Shown here piece after piece: positions 21,901 to 33,342 of a DNA stretch of 64,000 nucleotides. The translations under genes were made by a program, and so were the position numbers. Each line of letters opens with the position of its first letter. Position 1 is the first letter of the stretch. The notes beneath the pieces are model-generated. The model made no database searches, was not told the origin of the DNA, and saw only the letters and a program-made list of their open reading frames with translations. This DNA is from Aphrocallistes beatrix (Eukaryota; Porifera; Hexactinellida; Sceptrulophora; Aphrocallistidae): positions 3,464,968 through 3,528,967 of the forward strand of contig OY725497.1 of the NCBI GenBank assembly GCA_963281255.1. The letters are read 5' to 3'.

Positions 21901-22854
21901 TAATTCTAGTAGATTCTGTTGGTGGAACGCAGCGATTGCGATGGAAAGTGAAGAGTTATATTCCACTTTTGACTAATCTTGTTTTGATTGCCGACTGCAA
22001 AACAATCAATAATTCACATACGTTTTACAATTAATTAAAACGTCAAATCTTGATAAGTAAATATCTGAAAATTTCAGGCAGTATGCTTAATAACTGATTG
22101 AAAATGCCTGGAATTTTCAGGTACTATTATACATAATAATATCTGCTGAAATTATGATAACTGATAGGACTGACACGTCTTTTTGGTTGTCTTTTTAGTG
22201 AAAAGGTCAATTTGATTCATAACTCTTTGCAATAGTGTGGCAACTATGTGACACAATTTACAATTATCATTATTAAGTATCGTACGTGTAATTGAACTTT
22301 GGAGCAGTTCTAATGTCGCCATATTTCTCTCTAAATCAATGATAATTTAGCTTCATCGATTCCCTTGGGAGAGCGAAATGATGTCCTTTTTTCATCCTTA
22401 CTCAATAATGAAAACTGAAATAATCTGGTTATTTGCTCCGAACGACAGAGTAGTTGGATAACACTTCTGGCATTAGGAAAATCTTCCGTGTATAATACCT
22501 TTCTGATGCGTCCCGCTTTTATCATCAGGTTGACATGTATGATCTTGACTAATGGCAACTACGTTAAGCTTAAGGTATTCGGGCAATTCTTTTGATGGAC
22601 CCATAGAAATTTCTGCGAAGATAACGACAAAGGTTTATTTTTGCATTCGGGGCAGGAAAATCGTCACTGGACATGTTCTCTGGACTTTTCAAAATGTGAA
22701 TTTATCATACAGTTTCGAAAAGGCGATATGCAGAAGTAACACCTGTAAAAACCCTAGATCAACCGTTGAAACTAGTTTCCAGCATATTTTTGAGATCTAT
22801 TCACTTTATGTACGATATATTGTATACATAAATAAATAAATAATTTATCATACA

Positions 22855-23714
22855 GTTGCGGAAATAAAATATTCGGAATTATGTGTAATTACATGTGTAA
22901 TTACATGTGAAATTACATGTGAAATTACACGTGTAATTACATGTGTAATTACACGTGTAATTACATGTGTAATTACACGTGTAATTACATGTGTAATTAC
23001 ATGTGTAATTACATGTGTAATTACACGTGTAATTACATGTGTAATTACACGTGTAATTACATGTGTAATTACATGTGTAATTACATGTGTAATTACATGT
23101 GTAACTACATGTGTAATTACATGTGTAATTACACGTGTAATTACATGTGTAATTACACGTGTAATTACATGTGTAACTACATGTGTAATTACATGTGTAA
23201 TTACACGTGTAATTACATGTGTAATTACACGTGTAATTACATGTGTAATTACATGTGTAATTACACGTGTAATTACATGTGTAATTACATGTGTAACTAC
23301 ATGTGTAATTACATGTGTAATTAACCCTAGATCAAACCCTAGATCAACCGTTGAAACTAGTTTCCAGCATATTTTTGAGATCTATTCACTTTATGTACGA
23401 TATATTGTATACATAAATAAATAAATAATTTATCATACAGTTGCGGAAATAAAATATTCGGAATTATGTGTAATTACATGTGTAATTACATGTGAAATTA
23501 CACGTGTAATTACATGTGTAATTACACGTGTAATTACATGTGTAATTACATGTGTAATTACATGTGTAATTACACGTGTAATTACATGTGTAATTACACG
23601 TGTAATTACATGTGTAATTACATGTGTAATTACATGTGTAACTACATGTGTAATTACATGTGAAATTACACATGTAATTACACATAATTCCGAATATTTT
23701 ATTTCCGCAACTGT
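22855..23714. repeat. 12-bp satellite (atgtgtaattac / acgtgtaattac) inside a MITE-like frame
   Basis: Two arrays (about 22880-23325 and 23465-23690) of a 12-bp unit. They are separated by a direct copy of the left flank: the segment from gaaactagtttcc to attcggaattatgtg occurs at 22767-22885 and again at 23349-23467. The right end (23684-23714) is the left boundary inverted. The 12-bp period leaves frames open, encoding artefactual MCNYTCNY strings on both strands; I do not regard these as genes. Confidence 0.9.
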
Positions 23715-23817
23715 CGTTCAACCAAACCCAGACCTATAGCCATAAAGACAAACTATCTTTTGAGCAGTAGCAAATTTTAAGGTTTCAATATATATCTTCC
23801 AAAATTGTACATTCAGG

Positions 23818-24181
23818 CAAGGCTGGATTCAGTTAACCGGCTAACCGCCGTCGATCTCGGTTAACGGTTAAGAAAATCTTAGATCGGCTAGCCGATCTGC
23901 TTTATTTTCTAAATATTTACACTAATTCCATTGTTTTTCGACAGAGATTCATGAATATTACTTCTAAAAAATTAATAATATATTATAATTTCTATTTTTA
24001 ATCATATAGTATATTTCGAGACAACTGAAAATTATCAAATTAATCACTAGCAGGTTAAATATTAGTCTAAAAATCCATATTTCAACCAATTAATATTGAC
24101 ATCGGTTAACCGGTTAACCGCCCTAGAGGAAACCAAAATAACCGAGCCCTAAAATCGGTTAACCAACCCCAGCCCTGATTC
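23818..24181. mobile_element. MITE with ggttaaccg-rich ends
   Basis: Ends caaggctggattcagttaac and gttaaccaaccccagccctg are inverted relatives. attcagg occurs immediately outside both ends, a probable target-site duplication. The interior has repeated ggttaaccg motifs and AT-rich filler. A hAT-like origin is likely. Confidence 0.55.
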
Positions 24182-24479
24182 AGGAAATTCAATAGCATAG
24201 CTATATCCCATACATTTGCTGATTTTACTGTATTTCTTGATACGTAGTACTCTATTGGATACGTCAGGGTTCTATCCGCAGGGGGGAAGCTTCCCCCCCA
24301 ATTTAACATCATAGATAAAACCTTGTACGTACTGTACTACCATGTACAGGGCTATCAACCTGAGGTCACGAGATCGTGAGATTAGGTTATATACGCAGAT
24401 AAGAACCTAATTTTTCAAATAACTTCCAACAATCCTCAAATATATGCAACAATCATTATCTACGTACTCAAGGATCATG

Positions 24480-24755
24480 ATCTCCATACTCGCACTTAAG
24501 GGAGACCGATCATTTAAGAGTGGTCCATATATTTCAGTATAACTTTGAAATATTGGTTCCGAGGGGTCCAAATATTTCGAATTGTAAGGACCGGGGGATA
24601 CCTACCTAGAGCCTACGCCTATGTCATTCTGTGGGAGTCCAAAATCTTTGTGACATTTCCTTGAATATGATCCATAATTGTAATTTATTTGCATATGTAA
24701 ATAGTAGCTTGTTCGCATGCGAATAGTAGTTTTTAATACCTCAAAAAATATGCGT
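24480..24755. repeat. Partial second copy of the 21130-21900 repeat
   Basis: Shares ggtccatatatttc, gagcctacgcctatgtcatt, tgtgacatttccttgaatat and the gttcgcatgcgaatagtag block with the upstream copy. It ends about 100 bp before the TM2D2 start. Confidence 0.6.
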
Positions 24756-24855
24756 ATTAGCTTGAAGATTGAATTTATTTACAGAAAATGCCCCATCTAA
24801 GATGTTCTGACACCTCTGATTTATATATAGGTAATATTATAATCTCTCACTAGCT

Positions 24856-25362
24856 ATGTATCTCCGTACTACACTCTTTCTCGTTTTCTTCCTCACCTCA
24901 CTATCAACATGTGCTGCTCAAGAGTTCAATATAAATTCGGCCTACCCTAAGTGTGAGTATCTCCCTGAAGACTTCATCATCTGCTCAGATATCAGAGACA
25001 GAAACCTTTCTGAATGTCAACGAGAATCAAAGTTCAAATCTCCCAATTTGTATTCAGAAACACTCTATGGCAACCTAACCTGTGGTGTTTTAGATGGAAT
25101 TGAATGTGACGGACCAAGGATATTTAACAAAACAGTCCCATGTATTTCCTACACACCTCACAGCTTCGTTACAATATTCTTCTACTCTTTCTTCCTCGGA
25201 ATATTCGGTGTGGATCGTTTCTGCCTCGGACAACACTGTCTGGGTATATCGAAACTCCTGACATTGGGGGGCCTGGGTGTATGGTGGCTTGTGGACATCG
25301 TTCTCTTGTTAGCAGGGACCACTCAGCCTGAGGGAGGAGACACATACGCAAGGGCATACTAG
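24856..25362 (+). CDS. TM2D2: TM2 domain-containing protein 2
   Basis: A 168-aa single-exon protein from ATG 24856. Signal peptide about 1-21 ([15 protein letters not shown]). A Cys-containing luminal part has the family phrase [13 protein letters not shown], and [16 protein letters not shown] precedes the membrane. The C-terminal TM2 domain has two membrane helices joined by the conserved DRF turn ([20 protein letters not shown] then [18 protein letters not shown]). These phrases match animal TM2D2 rather than TM2D1 or TM2D3. TM2D proteins (Drosophila Almondex group) act in Notch signalling or endolysosomal function. A DSL-domain gene lies about 5 kb downstream, but no functional link is shown by this. 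Confidence 0.92.
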   Translation: MYLRTTLFLVFFLTSLSTCAAQEFNINSAYPKCEYLPEDFIICSDIRDRNLSECQRESKFKSPNLYSETLYGNLTCGVLDGIECDGPRIFNKTVPCISYTPHSFVTIFFYSFFLGIFGVDRFCLGQHCLGISKLLTLGGLGVWWLVDIVLLLAGTTQPEGGDTYARAY

Positions 25363-25696
25363 GAGGAGACTATGTCATGAGTGCTATTGGTAATTTGTTG
25401 TATGTTATTGCATCTAATTTTAATTTTATTTACGTTTATTATAAATCTGAAAGTCCAGAATTTACAATCTACTCCATTATATCCGTATACAGGCAATGCC
25501 CTTATCCGAACAGTTCTATCCCATGCCCGATATTACGAACACGGATAATACATACAGAGATTCCAGATGGGACGTACAAATTTCGACTGTCCCTTTTATG
25601 TGCCCACTACAGTGCAGGTCTTACGCTTTCCATAGTAATACTTGTACCATGAGTACTCTTAAGGAATGCCAGTCAACCCGTACCCATACCCATAGG

Positions 25697-25838
25697 CGCC
25701 GAACCCGGGAGGGCTGGGGGGGCTCGAGCCCCCTCTGGATTCGAAGATGGCCCATAGACGCAATACAAAATTTAGGGCTGAGCCCCCCTGGAACCCCGAA
25801 ATTGTCCTTAGATTTCGAAAAGTTCGGCGCCCCTGCCC
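25697..25838. repeat. Short GC-rich MITE with ggcgccgaac ends
   Basis: Bounded by ggcgccgaac and gttcggcgcc, with a GC-rich interior (ggagggctgggggggctcga and its partial complement). It sits in the AT-rich stretch after TM2D2. Its frames are incidental. Confidence 0.6.
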
Positions 25839-25862
25839 ATACCAACTCGTCCTAAGTTAATT

Positions 25863-26874
25863 CTTGTCAGTATTTAATTCCATTGACGGTTATATTATAA
25901 TTGTCCACTTTTAAACTGAAACCCCTACCCCCAAACTGCCCCCAAAATAGGGACGAGTTGGTATTTGAGAAGAGTCGACTGGTCTCCATAACTCTTCAGT
26001 TGTTATCTTCGAGTGCATAATGATGGGAATGACACCATCCGCTTCATAAATTCAAAGTTATTAGTCATTAATGCATTCCGAAACTTTTCTCAGATCTTTT
26101 GTAGTAAATCAGGGATTTACTTGCTACTTACTACATTTTTTGAGGATATTGTAGTAAGTAAATTTTCTGGATGGCGGGCAAAAAGAAAGTAGCAAGTAGA
26201 TTACCCGGACACCTTGAGAACCTGGACATGGTTAACATTCATTAAGAAAGTTCTGATTCTGAAATTACTCGAATACTTGTATATCTACAAACCGCACGAT
26301 GCACACTCGTTTCGGTCTTACACTACACCATCAATAATTAGTCACCCCACCCCAACTAAATGCCGGTCAAAAATAGGTAGCAAGTAAACGGTTAGCAAAA
26401 AAATCCGTACAACTTTTTTTGCCAGTACTGGAATCTCTGTAGTAAATGGTTTTCCAGTCAATTTCCCATTTCTAGGTCCAAACTGTTGGTAACCTTTTCG
26501 TTTTTCGATTGCGTTGGTGGCACGGATCTCCCTAATTCTACTGCTGTGCAGTAGTTCAATGATCGATTACGAGTGTGAAGACTTTTGATTATTAAATTGT
26601 CGTACTTTATTCCAACTACATAGAATTCCTTATATCCTGTATAACATATGTAGACATACAAAACAATCGACGTAGTTTGTGAATCACTTATTTTGATAAA
26701 TTATTCAAATTCAACTCCTTTTATTTCTACTTGCTGATACTATTATTATCTACAAGGTGGTAGTAAATTTTACTTGACAACCAAATAGAGCCATTTGTCT
26801 GTGTGGAGATATCTCCTGACTTAGTAGCGCCTGACTCGATCAATTAATTATATACACAGTAGAGCGAGCAGGAG
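25863..26874. other. Intergenic, SREBP promoter side; short repeats
   Basis: About 1 kb. Contains several copies of gtagcaagta / gtagtaagta between 26100 and 26460, probably an old foldback repeat. No gene or clear TATA box seen. Confidence 0.4.
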
Positions 26875-26886
26875 ATGTGCACTTGA
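26875..26886 (+). promoter_or_regulatory. Minimal upstream ORF before SREBP
   Basis: ATG TGC ACT TGA, a three-codon upstream ORF, ends 8 nt before the SREBP ATG at 26895 and is in another frame. If it lies in the mRNA leader it could dampen or regulate initiation. Its presence in the transcript is not shown. Confidence 0.45.
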
Positions 26887-26894
26887 ATCTAGCA

Positions 26895-29579
26895 ATGAAC
26901 TCGGCCATCTCATTCTCATCTCCAGACAGCTCGGGCTCGGATAACATCGACTGGATAACTCCGGAGGGACTCTATCCGGACAGCGGGATACAGACGGACG
27001 CAGAATACGAGAGCTGCTTGATAACTTCTGAACTCATGTCAGAACTGCTCCCGCCCGAAAAGCAAGGAGGGGATCGCTGTTCCCTCTCGTACTCCATAGA
27101 CCCATCTCTCCCCCTCTACCCCCAGCAGCACCCCCACGCGGACTATGACCCTCAGACCAGCTCTCCACTCCTCGGCGGGCATGCGCCCCCTCCTGCGGCG
27201 GCCTACCCCTTCGACACTGAACAGATGAGACTCGTGAACATACGCAGGGAATACCAGAAAATTCTTTTGGACATTGAGAAGAAAATAATTGAGAACAAAA
27301 TCTCCTGGATAGACCAGACTTCTCTCTCTGACCAGATCATGATGTGCCAAGACCCTCCCTGTCCCATCCTGGCCCCTACTCCCCCTGCCACGGTCCCTTT
27401 TTCGGCGCCTAGTGACCTCTCTCCTGACAAGTTGGCCCCCTCCTTCCCTATCTTCCGTCAGGATGCGCACCCTCCGCCCCACTCCCCCCTCAACTTCGTC
27501 CCGCAGGACTCGCAGACACAAACTCAGCAATTCCCCGCCCACTCCAAGACACACAAGACGCCAGTCCGTCGCAACTCCAGCTCCCGCATGCAGCCCTACT
27601 TCAGCCGCGCTCCTGAGGATAAGGAGGGAGTTGGAGAGGTGGGAGGTGTCAAAAAGCGACAATCACACAACGCCATTGAGGAGAGATACCGGAAGCGGAT
27701 CAATTCTAGGATTCAGGAGCTCAAGTCTATCGTAGCCCCAGATGAGCCTCTCCCGAAGAGTAACATTCTCGCGAAAGCTCTCACTTACATCCGGGACTTA
27801 GAGGAGAAGAATCGACTCCTGCAGGCGAAGGTTTCGGAGCTGACCGGACACCCTTCTCCTACCAAAGACGCACCCTCTCAAACTAGCTTGGAGAATTCCT
27901 TTCATCCCAAACTCTCCCCTACTGTCTCCTCCCCCTCGAATTCGCCACCTCTCCCCCCGCACAAGTCCAGGTCCTCCTCAGCCAAACTCCTCCTCTGCTT
28001 CCTCACCATCCTGCTCTGTTTCGCCGCGCCGGACCCCGTCTCCATCCGAGAGCTGCCTAGCGCATTCCCCAGTTGGGACACGGTGGGGGGGCTGGGGAGT
28101 GCTGGGTTCAGGAGTCGCACCCTCCTCTACTTCAGTGGCACCCCTGTCACGGACACCTTGCAGCACTCGCTCTCTCTGCTGCACCCGTTCACCCTCCTTT
28201 CATGGAGCGTCCGACTCTCCCTCGTCTGCCTCTCCCTGGGCATCCTCGCCTACTCCGCAAGGGTGCCTATCCCCAGAGCTCTCTCAGCGGACCATTCGCG
28301 CTTCTGCAAGCTCTACTCGCAGGCGGGTGTTGCCTTTCGAGAGAATAGACTCAGTCAGAGTTTGGACCACCTGGAGACGGCACTGGGACAGATGGGGGTG
28401 AGCGTCGAGCTGTCAAGAGGGAAAGTTCTCCTAGCCCTGTTCATGGGAGCTCTCTACTTCTCCATCCTTAAAGTGATTCACTCTTCTTACCTGCGAATAT
28501 TCACACGTTCTCACAGGGACTCAGACATGAACCCGTCCTTCATTCGCGAGGTATTCCTGTCCCTACAGCTCGCGCAGAGAGTGCAGCTGGCTAGAGAGCG
28601 TCCCCTCTGCTCCCTCTACGCAGCACTCACGGCTCACTCGCTGGCTCTCTCTCACCACTCCATCCTCCCACTCTACCTCCTGCACCACTCCCACGCAGCA
28701 CTCTGCTCCCTCCTCCGCACGCACTCCGCGTCCCTGCTAGACAGATGTGTGCTGGCTCTGGTAAGGAGACTAACCGGAAGCTCTGGAGTGGCGTCTCAGC
28801 AAGATTGGACTGGAGAGTCGCTCGCCCTCTGGAGCCAGGTCTCGCAGGAGGCGGGAGAGTGGGACTTGGATCAAGAGATTCAGACACAGGTGTTTTGTAT
28901 AGAGTTCACGAATCTTCTCAAGAGCGCCATCTCTTCGGGAACCGCACAGGAACAACTTCCTAACTGCAAACTCAGATTCTCATCCCTCGCTCAGTCGTTC
29001 GTCTCTACGGATGAGCTCACTCGCTGGTGGGTAACAATGGGACTATTCGCCTCTGATTGGAAACAAGGAATAACTGCTCAGCATTGCGGTCTCCTTTTCA
29101 AAAACATTCCCCCATCCTTGCTCTCTTCTTCCCACATCCTCCCCAAGGCGCTCGTACTCACTTGCAAGTTCCGTCTGTCAGTGCACAGCTCTCCACTGCA
29201 CAGACCTTCCTTGCTGCTCCGTCTATCTGGGGAGGCTAGCGAGCTGGTATGGAACAGTGTCCAGTTGGACTCCCCTCCCTCAGACAACAGTGACCTGTTC
29301 ACTCTGCTACAAGCGCTGTGCTGCGAGTGGGTGCTGGACGGGCTGATACAGATATGGCACAAGAACACCTGTGTACACATACAGCACCGCACATCTCAAA
29401 GCTACATGTCCGTTCTATTTATACTTGAAAAGCTAGCTGAGGCCAATTCTCAAATCTCAAACTTCTCATCACACTACAGTTCCTCCTCCAATACACTCGC
29501 TAGCTCCAATCCGATCAACCAAATGGATTCCATTCCACAGCCTGTACCCACCTTCAACAGTGTGTCTGCTACCTGCTAA
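26895..29579 (+). CDS. SREBF: Sterol regulatory element-binding protein (membrane-bound bHLH-Zip)
   Basis: An 894-aa single-exon protein; I start at ATG 26895 (MNSAISFSSP). The acidic/Ser-rich N-terminus fits an activation domain. The bHLH at about 252-310 has QSHNAIEERYRKRINSRI with the SREBP-specific Tyr, and a leucine zipper follows (DLEEKNRLLQAKVSEL). Two membrane segments (about 361-378 and 432-455) flank a luminal loop containing RTLL, an RxxL fit to the site-1 protease consensus. Before helix 1, SRSSSAKLLLCF resembles the DRSRxxLC site-2 region. The long C-terminal part matches the SCAP-binding regulatory domain. By family knowledge the precursor sits in the ER, moves with SCAP to the Golgi when sterols fall, and is cut to release a nuclear activator of lipid genes. 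Length is shorter than human (about 1,140). Confidence 0.93.
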   Translation: MNSAISFSSPDSSGSDNIDWITPEGLYPDSGIQTDAEYESCLITSELMSELLPPEKQGGDRCSLSYSIDPSLPLYPQQHPHADYDPQTSSPLLGGHAPPPAAAYPFDTEQMRLVNIRREYQKILLDIEKKIIENKISWIDQTSLSDQIMMCQDPPCPILAPTPPATVPFSAPSDLSPDKLAPSFPIFRQDAHPPPHSPLNFVPQDSQTQTQQFPAHSKTHKTPVRRNSSSRMQPYFSRAPEDKEGVGEVGGVKKRQSHNAIEERYRKRINSRIQELKSIVAPDEPLPKSNILAKALTYIRDLEEKNRLLQAKVSELTGHPSPTKDAPSQTSLENSFHPKLSPTVSSPSNSPPLPPHKSRSSSAKLLLCFLTILLCFAAPDPVSIRELPSAFPSWDTVGGLGSAGFRSRTLLYFSGTPVTDTLQHSLSLLHPFTLLSWSVRLSLVCLSLGILAYSARVPIPRALSADHSRFCKLYSQAGVAFRENRLSQSLDHLETALGQMGVSVELSRGKVLLALFMGALYFSILKVIHSSYLRIFTRSHRDSDMNPSFIREVFLSLQLAQRVQLARERPLCSLYAALTAHSLALSHHSILPLYLLHHSHAALCSLLRTHSASLLDRCVLALVRRLTGSSGVASQQDWTGESLALWSQVSQEAGEWDLDQEIQTQVFCIEFTNLLKSAISSGTAQEQLPNCKLRFSSLAQSFVSTDELTRWWVTMGLFASDWKQGITAQHCGLLFKNIPPSLLSSSHILPKALVLTCKFRLSVHSSPLHRPSLLLRLSGEASELVWNSVQLDSPPSDNSDLFTLLQALCCEWVLDGLIQIWHKNTCVHIQHRTSQSYMSVLFILEKLAEANSQISNFSSHYSSSSNTLASSNPINQMDSIPQPVPTFNSVSATC

Positions 29580-30320
29580 CCAACATGCCCCAATTCTAGC
29601 CATCAGTTTATTCAAATACTTTTAACTTTTTACTCATTTCGTACTTATCTTACTATTTTTTTACTTAGGTTTGTACTTGTCTTTCGTGCTACACATGTAT
29701 GCACTGTTTATTACTTTATTTTATATTATAATACAAGTTGTAATATTATACTATTTAGAAGGGTTATCGAAAGCTCAAGGCTGCTACTCTTCTTTGGACA
29801 TCGTTGATGGATTTCTGAAAATAGTATCAATTATATATATACTTAGTACATGTTGAAGGTTATGTCATTGAGCTTTTCGTCCCTCTTTCGTCCTTTTTTT
29901 AATTAAAGGACGAAATTTTTTTTCAGGCAATCATAGATCCAATATAATAGTATGGACGGATGGATGTGGTACATCGTTCATGAATCATAACCCATATTTC
30001 ATACCCAAAGAGTGTAATGAGATGAGGTCATATTCTTGCAAAACAACTTAAGTAGCCCCATTATACAATCTCTTTTAATCAGATAATATATAACTTGGTG
30101 TACTTAATTGATGTAATGCAATTGAGATGAGTAACATTCTAAGCTACATAATTGAGTGATTAATATCCAAATGTAATAGAATAGGTGTGGTGACTAATAT
30201 CCTATGCTATTGGATTGAGTGTGACTAATATCCTATGCTATTGGATTGAGTTCTCTACCGTACTAGCTGATTCAGATAAAAAAGTTACATTTTTGGAGAT
30301 GATTCAAATCAAAATATTTG
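29580..30320. other. Intergenic with a tandem 30-bp duplication
   Basis: AT-rich. At about 30191-30250 a 30-bp unit beginning gtgactaatatcctatgcta is present twice in tandem, roughly 75-135 bp before the TATA box of the next gene. It could be duplicated promoter sequence. No gene seen. Confidence 0.5.
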
Positions 30321-30324
30321 TGTG

Positions 30325-30332
30325 TATAAAAG
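30325..30332 (+). promoter_or_regulatory. TATA box of the DSL-AbfB gene
   Basis: A consensus tataaaag lies 208 bp before the ATG. Transcription would start near 30355-30365. A GTAAGT donor at 30421 and a tatatag acceptor at 30521 suggest a 101-bp intron in the 5' UTR. A sharp TATA box hints at regulated expression. Confidence 0.6.
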
Positions 30333-30532
30333 GACTACTTGGTGAGGGATCAGTAGAATCTATACACAGTACAACAACAATTAAATCATATAATAAAACT
30401 TCTTATTCTTAGAAAGTCAAGTAAGTTTATTAATTTTTAACTTTAATATTAAACAAAAATCATGTTACTATTAGAATTCAACTGTTTGAAGCTCTTATTT
30501 TATATTTAAATATTTATATAGAAGAATACACT

Positions 30533-32587
30533 ATGACAGGTGGATTAAAGATTTTCCTATCTCTGGCCATCATTGCACAACTTTTGGTAAGTATTCTAAT
30601 TTGATTTATAAATTTATTAGATATTCTGATTTAAATAGGAATTCTACACTTCACTTTAATTGATGGGTCCAACTTGCATTACCATTACTGCGTGGTTACT
30701 ACTCATAAAGTCAGGGCATCCATTGAGCCATGAATTGTATATTATTTATACCAAAAATTCTAGCAAATTAATTTATAATGCAAAAATTATACAAATATAA
30801 TGCCAATAATAGGACACGGAGACATCCGCCACGGGACCCTCAGGGGTACATAAGAGTCTCTAAGTACAAGTGGGGGTTTATAATTTTTCTTGTTATTAAT
30901 CTTCCACTTGAACCTCAATAACATAATTTCAAAATATATTTATTACTTCTAAATACGTGAAATAAATTTTTCTTTCTAAAAAACGTAAAAAATTTCAAAT
31001 AATAATTTGAATTAACCATTTAGGGTGTATTGCTGGCGAGTGGAGGCGTGTGCATAGACTACAGAAGCTTCTGTTCTAGCCACTGGCTAGCAGACTTGCA
31101 AGAAAGGGATGACTCTATAAAGTCGTGGACTAATATCAACTTGGAGATCTCGGCAAGACCTGTCTACTTTAATGAGCACAAAGCCGATACCTCTCTTTCC
31201 AGCGTTGTTTGTCCCAAGTTTACTGTGGAGCTTAATCAACTTGATCTTGAAGTTGTAAAATCGGGCGAATTATGTTTCAAAACAATTGACTCTTTCAATG
31301 TAAGTTTATTTCTTGATAGTACGCTACCAGACTTAGACAAAACTATCATTTCTAACGTAAATTACATTTGTTGGTTGGTTGTTCTTGACTTTATTAAATA
31401 TTATTTTTAGGGAAATATTGAACTGAATGTTTCAATTAAACACGATAAATCTGATAAGCCTCGTACCATCCACCTAGAAGGGATTGTGAGCCACAAAGTG
31501 AAACAGCCAGAAAAGTTGAACAAATTGCACCTAACCTCAAAAGACCGTCGACTCCGGATCCCTCTACTGACCTACACTTTTACGTGTGAAGCCAACTATT
31601 ATGGAAAATTCTGTACTGTTTACTGCGAAGAAGATGCATCTTCAAACAAAAATGAGAGTAGCTACAAGTGCGACACTAAAACAGGCGAAAAGATTTGTGT
31701 TGGTGACACATGTGAGAAAGGTGTGTTAACTATAATAAAAATGTAGAAGTCGTTTATTTTTGAACATTTTATTAAAAATTTTGAATATTAAAAGCCTCCT
31801 AGTGGCTACGCCAATGGGTAGGAAATCGTTTTACTTATGATCGCCTGCCATATTTTTTCAGTTTCCGGGTCATGGAATTTCAGGTGGAGCAGGATCAGGT
31901 TAGGAGAGGGTAATTCAGTTAAGGCGCCATAGAAGAAAAACCTGGATGATGTAGTTGTAGATATAGGGTGCAGGATCTCTATATTAAAAAGTGTTTAGAG
32001 AATTAAATTTTTTAACAAACTACAATTGTCAATTGGAACATTAACATATTGTGTTAGACTAATTCGTCTTGTTAACTACACTTGTCTTATTAACTACACT
32101 TGTCTTATTAGGGAAGAGGTCGATCAGAATGGGTAGATCTGTATATCTGCACCAAAGCCTACCGATTCATTATCGATACACTTTTGAGTCGAAGAATCAC
32201 AGACAACATTATGTGCACCTTAGGAATCGTGAAGCTTGGTTAGACAGAGAGAAATCGACTAAAGAATACATTTTGGAAAGCAGTTTCGTAGCAGTTCCAG
32301 GGATCTCTGGTACTGGGATCAGTTTCAAGTCAAGAAGAGGATACCTGAGGCATCAGGGTGGTCTTATTTTTACTCACAGATTTGAAGATACTGAACTATT
32401 CCGAAAGGATGCTAGCTGGAATGTGAGAAATGGTCTGGCAGACAAATATGGCTATTCATTAGAATCTGTGAATTATCCAGGATACTTCTTGCGTCATCAG
32501 CACTACCGATTCAAAATATCGAAAGAGACCAGCCAGCTATTCAAGGACGATGCTACATTCTATTTGAGGATTTTTATACATCCATAA
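30533..32587 (+). CDS. Secreted DSL-domain protein with C-terminal AbfB (CBM42-like) beta-trefoil; four exons
   Basis: Predicted exons: 30533-30586, 31024-31299, 31411-31720 and 32112-32587, total 1,116 bp (371 aa). Introns have GT/AG ends (GTAAGT, GTAAGT, GTGTGT donors) and phases agree at all three joints (0, 0, 1). Exon 1 and the start of exon 2 encode a signal peptide (LKIFLSLAIIAQLL). Exon 2 and early exon 3 resemble the N-terminal C2-like (MNNL) region of Notch ligands. Exon 3 ends with a DSL domain: YTFTCEANYYGKFCTVYC, then YKCDTKTGEKICVGDTC. Exon 4 has three AbfB repeats, the last two being SFKSRRGYLRH..LFRKDASW and SLESVNYPGYFLRH..LFKDDATF, an arabinose-binding beta-trefoil in bacteria and fungi. 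There are no EGF repeats and no membrane segment. If the last joint is wrong, exon 3 ends at a TAG at 31744-31746 and the AbfB part would be its own gene from ATG 32130. Confidence 0.68.
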
Positions 32588-32779
32588 CCTTGAATAGTGT
32601 ATATTATTGTTTGTTACTCCCCTCCGTAGTTATTCTTTTGTTGTACAGTGCCGGTCAAAAAGAATTGCTCAAAATCAATGTATACAGTATAGTAGACGTC
32701 AAATAGTTTCGACACACTAGATCGTTTCTTTCTTGCGAAATCATATACATATTTGTTTATTTTGCTAAGTAATACCGTA

Positions 32780-32937
32780 ATAGGTAATGCGGAAATGGTT
32801 CGACTTTTTGAAAAAGGAAATAGTTCGAATTGCGGATTTAGGAAATAGTTCGACTTTTTATCATTAGGATTAATGGTGGGGTTTTTTCGAACTATTTCCG
32901 GTTTTGGTTCGAACTATTTCCACCATACCACCGTAAT
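32780..32937. repeat. MITE (ggtaatgcggaaatggttcg family), copy 1
   Basis: Inverted ends ggtaatgcggaaatggttcg and cgaactatttccaccatacc, with the inner motif aaatagttcgactttttatc. A second copy lies at 61466-61620. Non-coding. Confidence 0.7.
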
Positions 32938-32989
32938 ACATATATTTCAATCATTATATTTGAATAATCTCCCTTTTTCACTTTTCTAC

Positions 32990-33335
32990 TCTTTATTACA
33001 ATTTATCAGTATTTATCGAAATACTTTCGGTTTATAGGGTTCTCCGCTTTTAATAGGGCCAATGTCCTCTGACCGATGTGGTCCTATTAAGCGGAGTCGA
33101 CTGTACTTGTAACGCTAAAATCTGCATTCATGAGAAATAGGTTCTCTAATTTTGTTACGAAAGTTGCAAATAAATCAGGGCTGGACATACCATGGTTTTA
33201 ATTAAATAAAACATTAGACACAAGGGGTCCCAGGGTTTGTAACAACTGTATGAGTAGAGGATACCGGGTTTCATCAATGATTTATATGGAGTGAGGGCAG
33301 TTAATTTAGGAAAAAATTAACTGAATTCATCTTTC
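32990..33335. other. Intergenic with a small inverted repeat
   Basis: ctccgcttttaatagg (33041-33056) and its near-complement cctattaagcggag (33083-33096) form a short foldback. The tttcttttag acceptor-like site ends one base before the SAXO4 ATG at 33343, so a 5' UTR intron is likely. Confidence 0.45.
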
Positions 33336-33342
33336 TTTTAGG

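Noticed and set aside
22552..22839. A 95-aa plus-strand frame before the satellite
   Set aside because: No recognisable domain; its last part is the duplicated MITE flank, so it is most likely incidental.
22941..23721. Long frames of MCNYTCNY repeats on both strands
   Set aside because: They are pure products of the 12-bp satellite; no start context, no flanking coding sequence, and both strands are equally open.
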